Positions 50,634 through 60,235 are shown, numbered from the stretch's first letter. The stretch: DNA of 64,000 nt from Pontibacter actiniarum (GCF_003585765.1 NZ_CP021235.1:4030001-4094000), one strand, 5' to 3'. Translations and numbers: made by a program. The notes: generated from the letters alone by a model not told the origin.

Positions 50634-51921
50634 GACACTCCGAGTACTGGTAGGCTTCGCAGCGCTATGCCTGGCGCACACAACACAGGCGCAGCTTATC
50701 GGCAATACGCCTTACTCCCGCTATGGGATAGGGGAGATCAACGAGAACTACGGCAGCATACGTGGGGCGGGTATGGCAGGAGCAGGGATCAGTGCCGGCA
50801 ACAGCTACCAGCCTAATACGGCAAACCCGGCTTTGCTGTACTACAACAGCATCACCAACTTTGATATGAGCGGTGCCGGGCAGATTAAGAACGTGGAGAG
50901 CGCCGATGCCTCGCAGCTGGACGGTAACGGTAACCTGTACAACCTGTCGCTGGTGGTGCCGATCTCCAAGCGCTGGAGTTCTGCGGTGGGCCTGCGCCCG
51001 TACTCAACAGTCAATTACGAGATTAACGCCTCTTCTGAGGTGGAAGGCAACCCGCTGGCAAGTATAAAACGCTCCTATGTGGGCGACGGGGGCTTGTCAG
51101 AGGCGTACTTTGCACACGGCTTCAAGCTGTTCGACGGCTTTACCGTTGGCGGTAGCGCTTCGTACGTGTTCGGTAACACCGTGCTGGAAACCTCCAGCAA
51201 AGTGGTGGACCCGGAGCAGGCTGGAACCGACTATATCAATGTTATCCGCGTGGACCGCACCTCCTTCAACGACTTCCTCTTCCGGGCAGGCGCTAACTAC
51301 AGGCGCAAGCTGAAAGACAAGCTGTTCATGAGCGCAGGCGGTGTCTACAGCTTTGCCACCGACCTGGATGCCGAGCGAGACGTAAGCTACGAGCGCCGCG
51401 ATGCCAATGCGACGCCATGGAACATAATCGCCGATGAAGACACCATCAACGGTTCCATTCACCTGCCGGCCAACTGGCGTGCCGGCATCAGCCTCGACAA
51501 CGGGAACAACCTTACTGTCGCGGCAGACTTTACCACCTATGAGTGGTCTAAGTTCAAAGGCCTGGACGGCAGCAATGATAACCTGCAGGATAGCTACAAA
51601 GTGGCCCTGGGGGCAGAGTACACCCCGAACGCCAACGCCATCGACAGTTACTTCAAGCGCATTACCTACCGTGGCGGCCTCTACTACAACGACACGCAGT
51701 ATCACCTCAACGGGGAGGATATAAAAGACATGGGTGTGACGACAGGCTTTACGCTGCCAATCGGCCGTGGCACTATCTATGATTTATATTTGTTAAACAT
51801 ATCGCTCGGCTATGGGCAGCGCGGCACCACGGACCAGGGCCTGATCAAGGAAAATTACTTCCAGTTTGGTCTGGGCTTCACCGTGAACAGCCGCTGGTTC
51901 CTGAAGCGGCGAATAGAATAG
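50626..51921 (+). CDS. Outer-membrane beta-barrel protein (OmpP1/FadL-like)
   Basis: 431 residues with a signal peptide ending near TTQAQ. It starts with the conserved NTPYSRYGIGEINENYGSIR and NTANPALLYYNSITNFDMSG, seen in a Bacteroidota family located downstream of coaX. Repeated strand segments follow, with a C-terminal GLGFTVNSRWF. Likely a FadL-type barrel for hydrophobic substrates or an uncharacterised porin. In an operon with coaX; a terminator follows. Confidence 0.82.
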   Translation: MYKTLRVLVGFAALCLAHTTQAQLIGNTPYSRYGIGEINENYGSIRGAGMAGAGISAGNSYQPNTANPALLYYNSITNFDMSGAGQIKNVESADASQLDGNGNLYNLSLVVPISKRWSSAVGLRPYSTVNYEINASSEVEGNPLASIKRSYVGDGGLSEAYFAHGFKLFDGFTVGGSASYVFGNTVLETSSKVVDPEQAGTDYINVIRVDRTSFNDFLFRAGANYRRKLKDKLFMSAGGVYSFATDLDAERDVSYERRDANATPWNIIADEDTINGSIHLPANWRAGISLDNGNNLTVAADFTTYEWSKFKGLDGSNDNLQDSYKVALGAEYTPNANAIDSYFKRITYRGGLYYNDTQYHLNGEDIKDMGVTTGFTLPIGRGTIYDLYLLNISLGYGQRGTTDQGLIKENYFQFGLGFTVNSRWFLKRRIE

Positions 51922-51941
51922 AACAAGTATAGCTAAATGTG

Positions 51942-51966
51942 AAAAGCCGTTCTTGGAGCGGCTTTT
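51942..51966 (+). terminator. Terminator after the FadL-like gene
   Basis: aaaagccg / cggctttt stem with a T-run; it separates the coaX pair from lptC. Confidence 0.75.
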
Positions 51967-52047
51967 TTTATGGTACATGCCTGCCATGCCGCAGGCCGGA
52001 AACAATTAGCACAAAAATTGCTAACTTCACAGAAACCGCAGTTTAAG

Positions 52048-52596
52048 ATGCGCATGAGAAACGGATGGATAGCCGGGCTAACCCTGGTGCTAACGGCAGT
52101 GTTTAGCCTCGGGTGCGAACGGGATATCAAAAACCCTGACGAGGAAGAGCGTTACACTGGCCCTACGATAGAGAACCATGACGTGACAACGCTCTACAGC
52201 GACTCAGCCAGGCTGATGATCAAGCTGCAGGCCCCTGTGCAGCAGGAGTTCGAGGGGGGCGAGGGCGTGTTTCCGAAAGGCTTCTACGTGGAGTTCTACG
52301 ACGACAACGGAAAGCTGGAGTCTACCCTGCGCGGGAACTACGGCAAGCAGGAGCCGAACAAGAACATGTACACCGCCCGGGGCAACGTGGTGGTGAACAA
52401 CCTGAAAAAGCAGGAAAAGCTGGAGACGGAGGAGCTCTTCTGGGACAGGAGCAAAGCCAAGATCTTCACCGATAAGTTCGTCAGGATCACCACGCCGGAA
52501 GAGGTGCTCACCGGAACGGGCCTCACGGCCAACCAGGACATGTCCAGGTACTCCATCAAAAAAGTAACGGGTAAGTTTAACTTCAACGAGCAATGA
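52048..52596 (+). CDS. lptC: LPS export periplasmic protein LptC
   Basis: 182 residues from the ATG at 52048 (MRMRNGW; an upstream frame extension is rejected). The N-terminal hydrophobic segment ends FSLGC, possibly a lipobox in place of the usual TM anchor. The LptC/OstA fold follows: YSDSARLMIKLQAP, FPKGFYVEFYDDNGKLESTL, GNYGKQEPNKNMYTARGNVV, KLETEELFWDRSKAKIFTDK. It bridges LptB2FG and LptA in moving LPS from the inner membrane. lptB is at 61355, not adjacent. The stop overlaps the next start (ATGA). Confidence 0.9.
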   Translation: MRMRNGWIAGLTLVLTAVFSLGCERDIKNPDEEERYTGPTIENHDVTTLYSDSARLMIKLQAPVQQEFEGGEGVFPKGFYVEFYDDNGKLESTLRGNYGKQEPNKNMYTARGNVVVNNLKKQEKLETEELFWDRSKAKIFTDKFVRITTPEEVLTGTGLTANQDMSRYSIKKVTGKFNFNEQ

Positions 52597-52766
52597 ACCG
52601 AAGGCTTGTTTACATGATTCTGCTGTCGCTGGCTTTCGTGGCCATGGTCATTGGTGTGCACCGCAGCATTGTAGAGGATGACGTGCTGGGCAACTACTGG
52701 CTCTTTATGGTCGGCTTTGTCTTCTATATGCTCTACCGCTACACCAAGAAGAAAGACAGCGCCTAG
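52593..52766 (+). CDS. 57-aa double-TM protein between lptC and the CorC gene
   Basis: Starts MNRRLVYMILLSLAFVAMVI and ends RYTKKKDSA. Two TM helices (about 6-22 and 33-49) are joined by a short acidic loop (HRSIVEDDVLGN). The start ATG overlaps the lptC stop by 4 bases, a translational-coupling arrangement that supports reality. Function unknown; an LPS-export accessory role is only a guess from position. Confidence 0.75.
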   Translation: MNRRLVYMILLSLAFVAMVIGVHRSIVEDDVLGNYWLFMVGFVFYMLYRYTKKKDSA

Positions 52767-52789
52767 AAAACTGCTGTGCCTGATTTAAC

Positions 52790-54091
52790 ATGATAGACCC
52801 CAGTCAGATCATACTGCTGCTCGTTGCGTTGCTGTTCTCGGCCTTTTTCTCAGGCATTGAGATGGCGTTTATGGCCGCAAACAAGATTCAGATCGAGCTG
52901 AGCGATAAAAACGGCGTGCTTTCTGGCCGTATCCTGTGGCACCTGCTGCAGCGCCCGGCCCGCTTGCTGGGCACCGCCCTGATCGGCAACACGCTGGCCC
53001 TGGTGCTCTACGGCTTCGCCATCGCGGGGGTGCTTCACCAGCTGCTCACGCTCTACCTGCCCGAGCCGCTGCAGTTCAACCTCCTGATCCTGGTGCTGCA
53101 GATCTCCGTTGCCTCGGTGGTCGTGCTGCTTACAGCGGAGTTCCTGCCGCGTAGCCTCTTTGCCATCAACCCCAACAAAATGCTGCAGGTGCTGGCCGTG
53201 CCTATCCTGCTGATGTACTACCTGCTGTGGCCGGTGGTGTACCTGATCGTGGGCCTGAGCAAATGGATGGCAGAGAAGGTGTTCAAGATCGAGTTTTCGG
53301 AGGAGAAGCCAGTGTTCGGCTTTACAGACCTTAATGCGTTCATCAAAAACCGCCTCTACCACCCGGAGCAGGAGCACGCCCCGGAGGTAGACCCGCAGAT
53401 CTTCCACAACGCGCTGGAGTTCAAGACCGTGAAGGTGCGCGAGTGCATGGTGCCCCGCACCGAGGTGGAGGCCGTGGATGTGGAGAGCTCGGTGGAGGAG
53501 CTGCGGGAGGCGTTTATCAGTACGGGCCACTCCAAAATCCTGGTTTACGAGGATAGCATCGATAACATCATCGGGTACTGCCATCAGCTGGCCATGTTTA
53601 AGCAGCCGCAAAGTATAAAAGAGATCCTGTCGCCGGTTAGTATGGTGCCGGAGAGTATGCTGGCCAGTGAGCTGTTTGTGAAGTTTGTGTCGGAGCACCG
53701 CAGCGTGGCCGTGGTGGTGGACGAATTTGGCGGCACCTCTGGCATAGTTACTGTAGAGGATGTGATAGAGGAGATTTTTGGGGAGATACAGGATGAGTAC
53801 GATGTAAACGACCAGCTGCTGGAGCAGATTATCCCGGAGAAGGGGCTTTACATTCTGAGCGCCCGCCATGAGATAGACTACCTGAACGAAAAGTATGAAC
53901 TGGGCCTGCCCGAGGGCGATTACGAAACGCTGGGAGGGCTGATCTTTTCAGAAATAGGGGAAATACCGACGCCGGGCGATAAAGTAGAGGTGCCTCCCTT
54001 CACCATCACTGTCCTGACGATGGACGAGAACCGCATCGACGCTGTGAAGCTGCTAAAAAACGCAGATTTTCAGGCAGATGCCAAAAGCTAA
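52790..54091 (+). CDS. HlyC/CorC-family (DUF21-CBS-CorC) membrane protein
   Basis: 433 residues: DUF21/CNNM transmembrane domain (about 1-190; SAFFSGIEMAFMAANKIQIE, LIGNTLALVLYGFAIAGV), a CBS pair (about 205-330; VRECMVPRTEVEAVDVESSV, VVVDEFGGTSGIVTVEDVIE) and a C-terminal CorC/HlyC transporter-associated domain (about 345-425; YETLGGLIF, GDKVEVPPFTITVL). Members transport Mg2+ or regulate its transport. Closely related to the GldE-type branch in Bacteroidota, but I cannot separate GldE from its paralogues here. Confidence 0.9.
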   Translation: MIDPSQIILLLVALLFSAFFSGIEMAFMAANKIQIELSDKNGVLSGRILWHLLQRPARLLGTALIGNTLALVLYGFAIAGVLHQLLTLYLPEPLQFNLLILVLQISVASVVVLLTAEFLPRSLFAINPNKMLQVLAVPILLMYYLLWPVVYLIVGLSKWMAEKVFKIEFSEEKPVFGFTDLNAFIKNRLYHPEQEHAPEVDPQIFHNALEFKTVKVRECMVPRTEVEAVDVESSVEELREAFISTGHSKILVYEDSIDNIIGYCHQLAMFKQPQSIKEILSPVSMVPESMLASELFVKFVSEHRSVAVVVDEFGGTSGIVTVEDVIEEIFGEIQDEYDVNDQLLEQIIPEKGLYILSARHEIDYLNEKYELGLPEGDYETLGGLIFSEIGEIPTPGDKVEVPPFTITVLTMDENRIDAVKLLKNADFQADAKS

Positions 54092-54107
54092 ACGAAGGGA
54101 TAAAAAT

Positions 54108-54138
54108 TTTGAATTTTAGCCTGATTAACCTTATTTTG
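54108..54138 (+). promoter_or_regulatory. Promoter TTTG-N19-TTATTTTG for ppiD
   Basis: TTTG 54108-54111 and TTATTTTG 54131-54138 (one mismatch to TAnnTTTG) with a 19-base spacer, 28 bases before the start codon. Confidence 0.5.
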
Positions 54139-54166
54139 CACAATCCTTTTATAAGTTAAATAAAGA

Positions 54167-56272
54167 ATGGCATTAATTAACAAGATTAGAGAGAAGTCTG
54201 GTTGGGCTGTGGGCGTTATTGCCTTAGGCCTTGGTGTCTTCATAGTAGGCGGTGACCTGCTTGGGCCAAACTCAAGGCTGCTGGGTAACGATGCGAACGT
54301 AGTAGGCGAGATAGCCGGCGAAGAAATCGACTATCAGGAGTTTGACGCTGTGCTGCAGCAAGTAAAGGCAGACTACGAGAACCGCATAGGCCGCGCCGCC
54401 AACGAAGGTGAACTGGCGATGCTGCGTGAGCAGGCCTGGAACCAGCTGATCTTTAAGATTGCCCTACAGAAGGAGTATGACCGCCTGGGCCTGGAGGTAA
54501 CAGACGAAGAGCTGGCCGACATGGTGCAGGGTAATAATATTCACCCGGCCGTAATGCAGGCATTCACAAACCCACAGACAGGGGAGTTTGACCGCAGCCA
54601 GGTGGTGCAGTACCTGCAGAACCTGGACCAGACCGGCACGCGTCCGATGTGGGTGAACTTCGAGCAGAGCATCGCCGCAGACCGCCTGCAGGGCAAGTAT
54701 GCCAACCTGCTGAGCAAAACTGTCTACATCACAGATGCCGAGGCGAAGAACTACTACAAGGCGCAGAACGCCGCTGCAAGCATGAAGGTGCTGTACGTGC
54801 CGTTCTTCACTATCTCCGACTCTGCGGTAGAGGTTACAGACGCCCAGCTGAAGGATTACTACGAGCGCAACAAAGAGCTGTATAAGGTAGAGGATGGCCG
54901 CACGATCGAGTTCGTGACCATTCCGGTAGCAGCCTCTAAGGAAGACAGCACATACTATAACGAAGAAATCGCCACCATCACACAGCAGTTTGCCAGCGCA
55001 CCAAACGACTCTGCGTTTGTGAATGCGAACTCTGATGTGGCCTATGACGGCACCTACCGCACACCGGGCGAACTGCCGGAGGAGCTGCGCAAGCAGTTGC
55101 CGCTGCAGGAGGGCAAGGTATACGGGCCGTACAACAACAACGGCTCTGTGGCACTGTTCAAGGTGATAGATGCCAAAGAGGCTGATAAGAGCGCGGCCAG
55201 AGCAAGCCATATCCTGATCCGCCCGGAAAACGACACGCCAGAGGCAAAAGCTGCTGCTAAGGAAAAAGCGCAGGACGTGCTGAACCAGATCAAGGGCGGC
55301 GCTGACTTTGCCCAGATGGCGGCACAGTATGGCACAGACGGCACTGCTTCCCGCGGTGGCGACCTGGGCTGGTTCCCGGAAGGCCAGATGGTGCCTGCTT
55401 TCGAGAAGGCTATCTTCAACTCTAACGGTACAGGCCTGCTGCCCAACCTGGTAGAGACAGAGTACGGCTACCACATTGTGAAGGTAACCGAGCCAAAGAC
55501 GAACAACACCTACAAAGTGGCTTCTGTGGTACGCACCATTGAGCCAAGCGAAACCACACGTGATGCCGCCTATGCCATCGCCGACGAGCTGGCCGGTACA
55601 AGCAGCAGCACGGAGGAGTTCCGCGAGAATGTAGCGCAAAATAAGAGCCTGGTGAAAGAGGAGTCTGCCAACATCGGTAAAAACCAGGTGCTGGTAAACA
55701 ACTTGGCAAACGCACGTGAGCTGGTGCGCTGGACCTATGCAAAAGATAGCGAGGTGGGCGATGTGTCGCCAGTGTACGAGATCAACGACCAGTTTGTGGT
55801 AGCCACCCTGACTGGCAAGCGTGAGAAAGGCTATGCCGACATCAAAGACGTTAAAGATGAGCTGACTGCCGCTGTGCGCAGCGAACTGAAGGCGAAGCAG
55901 ATCATGGAGAAGCTGAACGGCCAGAAAGGATCGCTGGATCAGATTGCCGCGGCTTACGGTCCGGATGCCATGGTGAAGTCTGCTGACAACGTAACTTTCG
56001 CTTCTGCCGCCATCCCAGGTTTGGGTGTAGAGCCAGTGGCAGTAGGTAAAGCCTTTGGCCTGAAGCAAGGAGGCCGCACAGCCCCATTCGAAGGCCAGGG
56101 CGGAGTGATGATCGTGGAGCTGACCAACATGACCCCGGCACCGGAGATCAACGACTTCTCTAACGTGAAGGAGCAGATGCGCATGACGCGCTCCGGCCGT
56201 GCAGAGAGCAACGCTTTCGAGGCTATCAAAGAAAAGTCTGACATTACAGATAACCGCGTGCGATTCTTCTAG
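54167..56272 (+). CDS. PpiD/SurA-type periplasmic peptidyl-prolyl isomerase
   Basis: 701 residues. One N-terminal TM anchor (about 14-32), a SurA-N-like chaperone region (about 45-200; DYQEFDAVLQQVKADYENRI, LREQAWNQLIFKIALQKEYD), and a parvulin PPIC domain near 345-445 (RASHILIRPEND, GADFAQMAAQYGTDGTA, GGDLGWFPEGQMVPAFEKAI, GYHIVKVTE). A further helical chaperone half follows, and the C-terminal residues are DNRVRFF. Assists folding of exported and outer-membrane proteins. A terminator follows. Confidence 0.9.
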   Translation: MALINKIREKSGWAVGVIALGLGVFIVGGDLLGPNSRLLGNDANVVGEIAGEEIDYQEFDAVLQQVKADYENRIGRAANEGELAMLREQAWNQLIFKIALQKEYDRLGLEVTDEELADMVQGNNIHPAVMQAFTNPQTGEFDRSQVVQYLQNLDQTGTRPMWVNFEQSIAADRLQGKYANLLSKTVYITDAEAKNYYKAQNAAASMKVLYVPFFTISDSAVEVTDAQLKDYYERNKELYKVEDGRTIEFVTIPVAASKEDSTYYNEEIATITQQFASAPNDSAFVNANSDVAYDGTYRTPGELPEELRKQLPLQEGKVYGPYNNNGSVALFKVIDAKEADKSAARASHILIRPENDTPEAKAAAKEKAQDVLNQIKGGADFAQMAAQYGTDGTASRGGDLGWFPEGQMVPAFEKAIFNSNGTGLLPNLVETEYGYHIVKVTEPKTNNTYKVASVVRTIEPSETTRDAAYAIADELAGTSSSTEEFRENVAQNKSLVKEESANIGKNQVLVNNLANARELVRWTYAKDSEVGDVSPVYEINDQFVVATLTGKREKGYADIKDVKDELTAAVRSELKAKQIMEKLNGQKGSLDQIAAAYGPDAMVKSADNVTFASAAIPGLGVEPVAVGKAFGLKQGGRTAPFEGQGGVMIVELTNMTPAPEINDFSNVKEQMRMTRSGRAESNAFEAIKEKSDITDNRVRFF

Positions 56273-56290
56273 TCCACACGCGCTGTCGCA

Positions 56291-56325
56291 AAAAGAGCCG
56301 CTCCTGCAAAGAGTGGCTCTTTTTT
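56291..56325 (+). terminator. Terminator after ppiD
   Basis: agagccgctc / gagtggctct stem (one G-T pair) followed by seven T. Confidence 0.8.
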
Positions 56326-56430
56326 TATGGCCAAAGTATAAATCACCCCCAAAAACAAACTGAATCAGTATATTGATAGTTAAGAGGTAAGGCACACAAA
56401 AGATGGTGGGCCTGTCGTTGTTAGAGAACT

Positions 56431-58248
56431 ATGCGGATGAAGATACTTTATAGCTTACTGCTCTCCCTGCTGGTGCTGTTTGCGGTTCCGGCGGCACAGG
56501 CGCAGCAACAGGACCTGGAGCTGGCGCGGGAGTATTTCAGCCAGGGTGATTACGCCAAGGCCGAGGCGCTGTATGCAAAGCTGATCAACGACCAGCGGCT
56601 GTTCCACGTGGTGTACCCGGATTACCTGAAGACCCTGCTGGCCCGGCGCGACTACAAAGAGGCCGAGAAGCTGGTACGGAAGACGATGAAGCGCTACCCC
56701 GGCAACCCGGGCTACGAAGTAGACCTGGGGCTGGTGTACCAGGCGAGCGGCGATAAGGCGGCCGCCGAAAAGCAGTTTGACAGGCTACTGGAGAATATAA
56801 GCCCGGAAGCGGTGATCGCGGTAGCGAACGTGTTTATGCAGCACGACCTGTTCGACTATGCTGAAAAGACGTACCAACGCGGGCGCCAGCTCAGCAACGA
56901 CCAAGCGGCCTATACCCGCCCCCTGATTGCGCTGTACGCCTACCGGCAGAAAACAGATAAGCTGATACCCGAGGTGCTGAACCTGCTGCAGGAGAACGAG
57001 AGCGAGTTGGGCTACGTGCAAAGCAGGCTGCAGAACAGCCTGCAGGAGGAAAAGAACTTCGACCTGCTGGAGAATGAGCTGATCCTGCGGGTGCAGCAGA
57101 ACCCCGATAAGCTTGCCTACAACGAAATGCTCATCTGGCTCTACATTCAGCGCAAGGACTTCTACAGTGCCCTCATGCAGGCGCGCGCGGTGGACAAACG
57201 CACCCGTAGCGGCGGCACCCGTGTGATGGATCTGGGGGCCATCAGCCTGAAGAACGATGATTACCAGGGAGCCATCGAGGCCTTTCAGTACATTGTGGAG
57301 GAGTATCCGGAGGGACCGTACTACCTGCCGGCACGGCAACGCTTGATAAATGCGCGGGAGGCACAGGTGCAGAATACCTTTCCGGTGAGCCAGGCGAAAA
57401 TCCAGGCGCTGATCGCTGACTACGAAGCGCTGCTGAACGAGGTGGGCCGGAGACCCGAGACGGTGGAGGTGCTACAGCACATGGCCGGCCTCTACGCCTT
57501 TTACCTGGATGATAAGGAGAAAGCCATTGCGCTGCTACAGGAGGCCATCAGCATGCCCCGCGCTGACCCGGCCCTGGTGGCCGACAGCAAGCTGACGCTT
57601 GGCGATATTTACCTGCTGAAGGGGGAGCCCTGGGAAAGCACGCTGCTGTACTCGCAGGTAGAGAAGTCACAGAAGGAAACGCCGATCGGGCATGAGGCGA
57701 AGCTGCGCAATGCCCGCTTAAGCTACTATAAGGGTGATTTTGAGTTGGCCCAGGCTCACCTGGACATCCTGAAGCTGGCCACCAGCCGTGAGATCGCCAA
57801 CGACGCCATGGACCTGAGCCTGCTCATCACCGATAACACCGGCCTCGACACCTCCACGGTAGCGATGGAAGAGTACGCCGCCATTGACCTGCTCATCTTC
57901 CAGAATAAAATGCAGGAAGCGCTAACCGCGCTGGACGTCATGTTGCAGAAATACCCCGGCCATAGCCTGACGGACGAGATCTACTTCCAAAAAGCCTCCA
58001 TTTATGAACGGAGGGGGGAGTTTGGCAAAGCCGTCGAGAACCTGCAGCAAATAGTAGGCAACCCGCAATACGACATCCTGAGCGACGACGCCCTGTACCG
58101 TATGGCCTATATTTATGAGGAGAACCTGAAGGAGAAGGAGAAAGCACAGCAGCTTTATAACGACCTGCTGGTAAAGCACCAGGGCAGCATCTACGCGGCA
58201 GAGGCCCGCAAGCGCTTCCGGAAGCTGCGCGGAGACGCGCTCAACTAG
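56431..58248 (+). CDS. Periplasmic TPR-repeat protein
   Basis: 605 residues with a signal peptide ending at AAQAQ. The rest is alpha-solenoid of TPR repeats, for example AREYFSQGDYAKAEALYAKL (about 29-48), VDLGLVYQASGDKAAAEKQF, LGDIYLLKGEPWESTLLYSQ and FQKASIYERRGEFGKAVENL. The last third resembles YbgF/BamD-like repeats (DDALYRMAYIYEENLKEKEK). No catalytic motif; probably a scaffold in the envelope. Converges with a small minus-strand gene. Confidence 0.85.
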   Translation: MRMKILYSLLLSLLVLFAVPAAQAQQQDLELAREYFSQGDYAKAEALYAKLINDQRLFHVVYPDYLKTLLARRDYKEAEKLVRKTMKRYPGNPGYEVDLGLVYQASGDKAAAEKQFDRLLENISPEAVIAVANVFMQHDLFDYAEKTYQRGRQLSNDQAAYTRPLIALYAYRQKTDKLIPEVLNLLQENESELGYVQSRLQNSLQEEKNFDLLENELILRVQQNPDKLAYNEMLIWLYIQRKDFYSALMQARAVDKRTRSGGTRVMDLGAISLKNDDYQGAIEAFQYIVEEYPEGPYYLPARQRLINAREAQVQNTFPVSQAKIQALIADYEALLNEVGRRPETVEVLQHMAGLYAFYLDDKEKAIALLQEAISMPRADPALVADSKLTLGDIYLLKGEPWESTLLYSQVEKSQKETPIGHEAKLRNARLSYYKGDFELAQAHLDILKLATSREIANDAMDLSLLITDNTGLDTSTVAMEEYAAIDLLIFQNKMQEALTALDVMLQKYPGHSLTDEIYFQKASIYERRGEFGKAVENLQQIVGNPQYDILSDDALYRMAYIYEENLKEKEKAQQLYNDLLVKHQGSIYAAEARKRFRKLRGDALN

Positions 58249-58254
58249 GCCGGC

Positions 58255-58365
58255 CTAGCCAAAAAAGATAAAGAGTATAAGTAAGAAAACGATGAAGAAC
58301 CCATACATAATGAGGTCCAGCGAATAATTCTTATACTTTTCAAAAAACTGTCTGAATCGTTTCAC
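58255..58365 (-). CDS. 36-aa single-TM protein
   Basis: GTG start; begins (V/M)KRFRQFFEKYKNYSLDL and ends LFIFFG. A basic amphipathic N-terminus is followed by a strongly hydrophobic helix. Short proteins of this composition (MKRF..FF.KYK.Y...D..MY...) occur in Cytophagales as far as I recall. It fills exactly the space between two plus-strand genes. Very short, so only moderately supported. Confidence 0.5.
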   Translation of the reverse strand: MKRFRQFFEKYKNYSLDLIMYGFFIVFLLILFIFFG

Positions 58366-58459
58366 TGCTGTTCCTGTTATACCAGGCAAAAGTACGAAAA
58401 TAACCGCAAAGCGTGCGCGCCCGGAAAGAGGCCGCTACCCGAAATCATGTTAATTTAGC

Positions 58460-58467
58460 TACCTTTG
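58460..58467 (+). promoter_or_regulatory. -7 box TACCTTTG for recJ
   Basis: Perfect TAnnTTTG 29 bases before the recJ ATG; no TTTG at -33. Confidence 0.5.
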
Positions 58468-58496
58468 CGGGAGAACAAGTATAGTGCAGTAAGTTT

Positions 58497-60203
58497 ATGG
58501 AGAAAAGGTGGGTAATTAGCCAGGAGGCACCGGTGGAGGTGGTGCAGCAGCTTGCAGAGCAGCTGAAAATTAGTTCTACACTGGCCTCTATCCTTTGCCA
58601 GCGCGGCATCTGCACTTTCGACGAAGCCAAGCACTTTTTCCGCCCCTCCCTGCAGGACCTGCACGACCCCTTCCTGATGAAGGACATGGACCAGGCCGTA
58701 AACCGCCTGAACAACGCGCTGCACAGCAACGAGAAGATTCTGGTTTATGGCGATTACGATGTGGACGGCACCACCTCCGTCGCGTTGATGTACGGCTTCC
58801 TGCGCAACTATACTTCCAACATTGACTTCTACATCCCGGACAGGTACAAAGAAGGCTATGGCGTGTCGAGCCAGGGCATAGACTGGGCTGCAGAAAACGG
58901 GTTCACGTTGATTATAAGCCTTGACTGCGGCATAAAGTCTGCCGATAAGGTGGCCTACGCCTCGGAGAAGGGCATCGATTTCATTATCTGCGACCACCAC
59001 CTGCCGGACGAGGATATCCCACAGGCAGTGGCGGTGCTGGACCCCAAGCGCGTTGACTGCCCTTACCCGTACAAAGAGCTCTCGGGCTGTGGGGTGGGTT
59101 TCAAACTGCTGCAGGCTTTCTGTATACAGAATAACATTGAGCAGGAAGAGGCCTACAAGCTGCTGGACCTGCTCGTGGTAAGCATCGCGGCCGATATTGT
59201 GCCCATCACCGGCGAGAACCGCATCCTGGCCTATTTCGGACTGCAGCACCTAAACGGGCCGCAGCCGATGCGCCCAGGCCTAGATGCCCTAAAGGAGCTG
59301 GCCGACATCCGCAGCGAAATGGATATCACCAGCATTGTGTTCGGCTTTGCGCCACGTATCAATGCCGCTGGCCGTATGGGGGATGCCAAGAACTCTGTGC
59401 GCATGCTGCTGGCCCAGACGAAGGAGGAGGCCTTTAAAATGGCCGATATCATTAACGAGTCTAACAAAGAGCGCCGCAGCAAGGACACCAACATCACCAA
59501 AGAGGCCCTGCAGATGATTGAGCAGGACGAGTTTCTGCGTACTGCCAACTCCACGGTGCTGTTCAAGGAAACCTGGCACAAGGGCGTGATTGGTATTGTG
59601 GCGTCGCGCTGCATCGAGCACTACTACCGGCCCACGATTATCCTGACGCAGTCTAACGGCAAGGCATCCGGCTCGGCCAGGTCGGTGCACGGCTTTAACG
59701 TGCACAGCGCCATAGAGAGCTGCTCAGACCTGCTGGAGCAGTTTGGGGGGCATATGTATGCCGCAGGCCTTACGCTGCCTGTAGAGAACGTGCCGGCCTT
59801 TATAGAGCGCTTTGAGCGGGTGGTGACGGATACCATTACAGAGGAGCAGAAGATTCCCCAGATCGAGATTGACGCTCCCATCAACCTAAAGCAGATTACG
59901 CGCAACTTTTACAACATCATTCGGCAGATGGAGCCGTTTGGCCCCGGTAACATGCGCCCGGTGTTTGTGTCGGAGTGCGTGTACGACACCGGCAGCGTAC
60001 GTGTGGTCGGTGATTCGCACCTGAAGCTGCGCCTGACCCAGGACGGCTTTACCAGCATCGACGCCATTGGCTTTGGCCTTGGCGATTACTACAAGGCAAT
60101 ATCCAAGGGTATTCCGTTTGATGTGTGCTATACGGTGGAGGAGAACATCTACCGGGGAGTAATTACGCTGCAGCTGCGCATCAAAGACATCCGCATTAAA
60201 TAA
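58497..60203 (+). CDS. recJ: Single-stranded-DNA-specific exonuclease RecJ
   Basis: A 5'-to-3' ssDNA exonuclease of the DHH family acting in recombination and repair. The 568 residues have ILVYGDYDVDGTTSVALMYG (about 81-100; motif I), ISLDCGIKS (about 139), ICDHHLPDEDIP (about 164-175; DHH), and GFAPRINAAGRMGDAKNSVR (about 282-301). DHHA1 is represented by GSARSVHGFNVHSAIESC, GGHMYAAGLTLP and the C-terminal OB domain (about 460-568). All metal-binding motifs are intact. Confidence 0.96.
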   Translation: MEKRWVISQEAPVEVVQQLAEQLKISSTLASILCQRGICTFDEAKHFFRPSLQDLHDPFLMKDMDQAVNRLNNALHSNEKILVYGDYDVDGTTSVALMYGFLRNYTSNIDFYIPDRYKEGYGVSSQGIDWAAENGFTLIISLDCGIKSADKVAYASEKGIDFIICDHHLPDEDIPQAVAVLDPKRVDCPYPYKELSGCGVGFKLLQAFCIQNNIEQEEAYKLLDLLVVSIAADIVPITGENRILAYFGLQHLNGPQPMRPGLDALKELADIRSEMDITSIVFGFAPRINAAGRMGDAKNSVRMLLAQTKEEAFKMADIINESNKERRSKDTNITKEALQMIEQDEFLRTANSTVLFKETWHKGVIGIVASRCIEHYYRPTIILTQSNGKASGSARSVHGFNVHSAIESCSDLLEQFGGHMYAAGLTLPVENVPAFIERFERVVTDTITEEQKIPQIEIDAPINLKQITRNFYNIIRQMEPFGPGNMRPVFVSECVYDTGSVRVVGDSHLKLRLTQDGFTSIDAIGFGLGDYYKAISKGIPFDVCYTVEENIYRGVITLQLRIKDIRIK

Positions 60204-60235
60204 AAAAGGCTCCGGGTAAAGGAGCCTTTTCTTTT
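60204..60235 (+). terminator. Terminator after recJ
   Basis: aaaaggctcc / ggagcctttt stem followed by ctttt. Confidence 0.8.

Noticed and set aside
54464..56395. 643-codon antisense open frame over ppiD
   Set aside because: The plus-strand frame has clear SurA/PPIC motifs, promoter and terminator; the antisense product is Cys/His/Arg-rich without a recognisable fold.
56598..56613. Second parS-like sequence (TGTTCCACGTGGTGTA)
   Set aside because: Lies within the TPR gene where it encodes LFHVVY with ordinary codons; likely chance.
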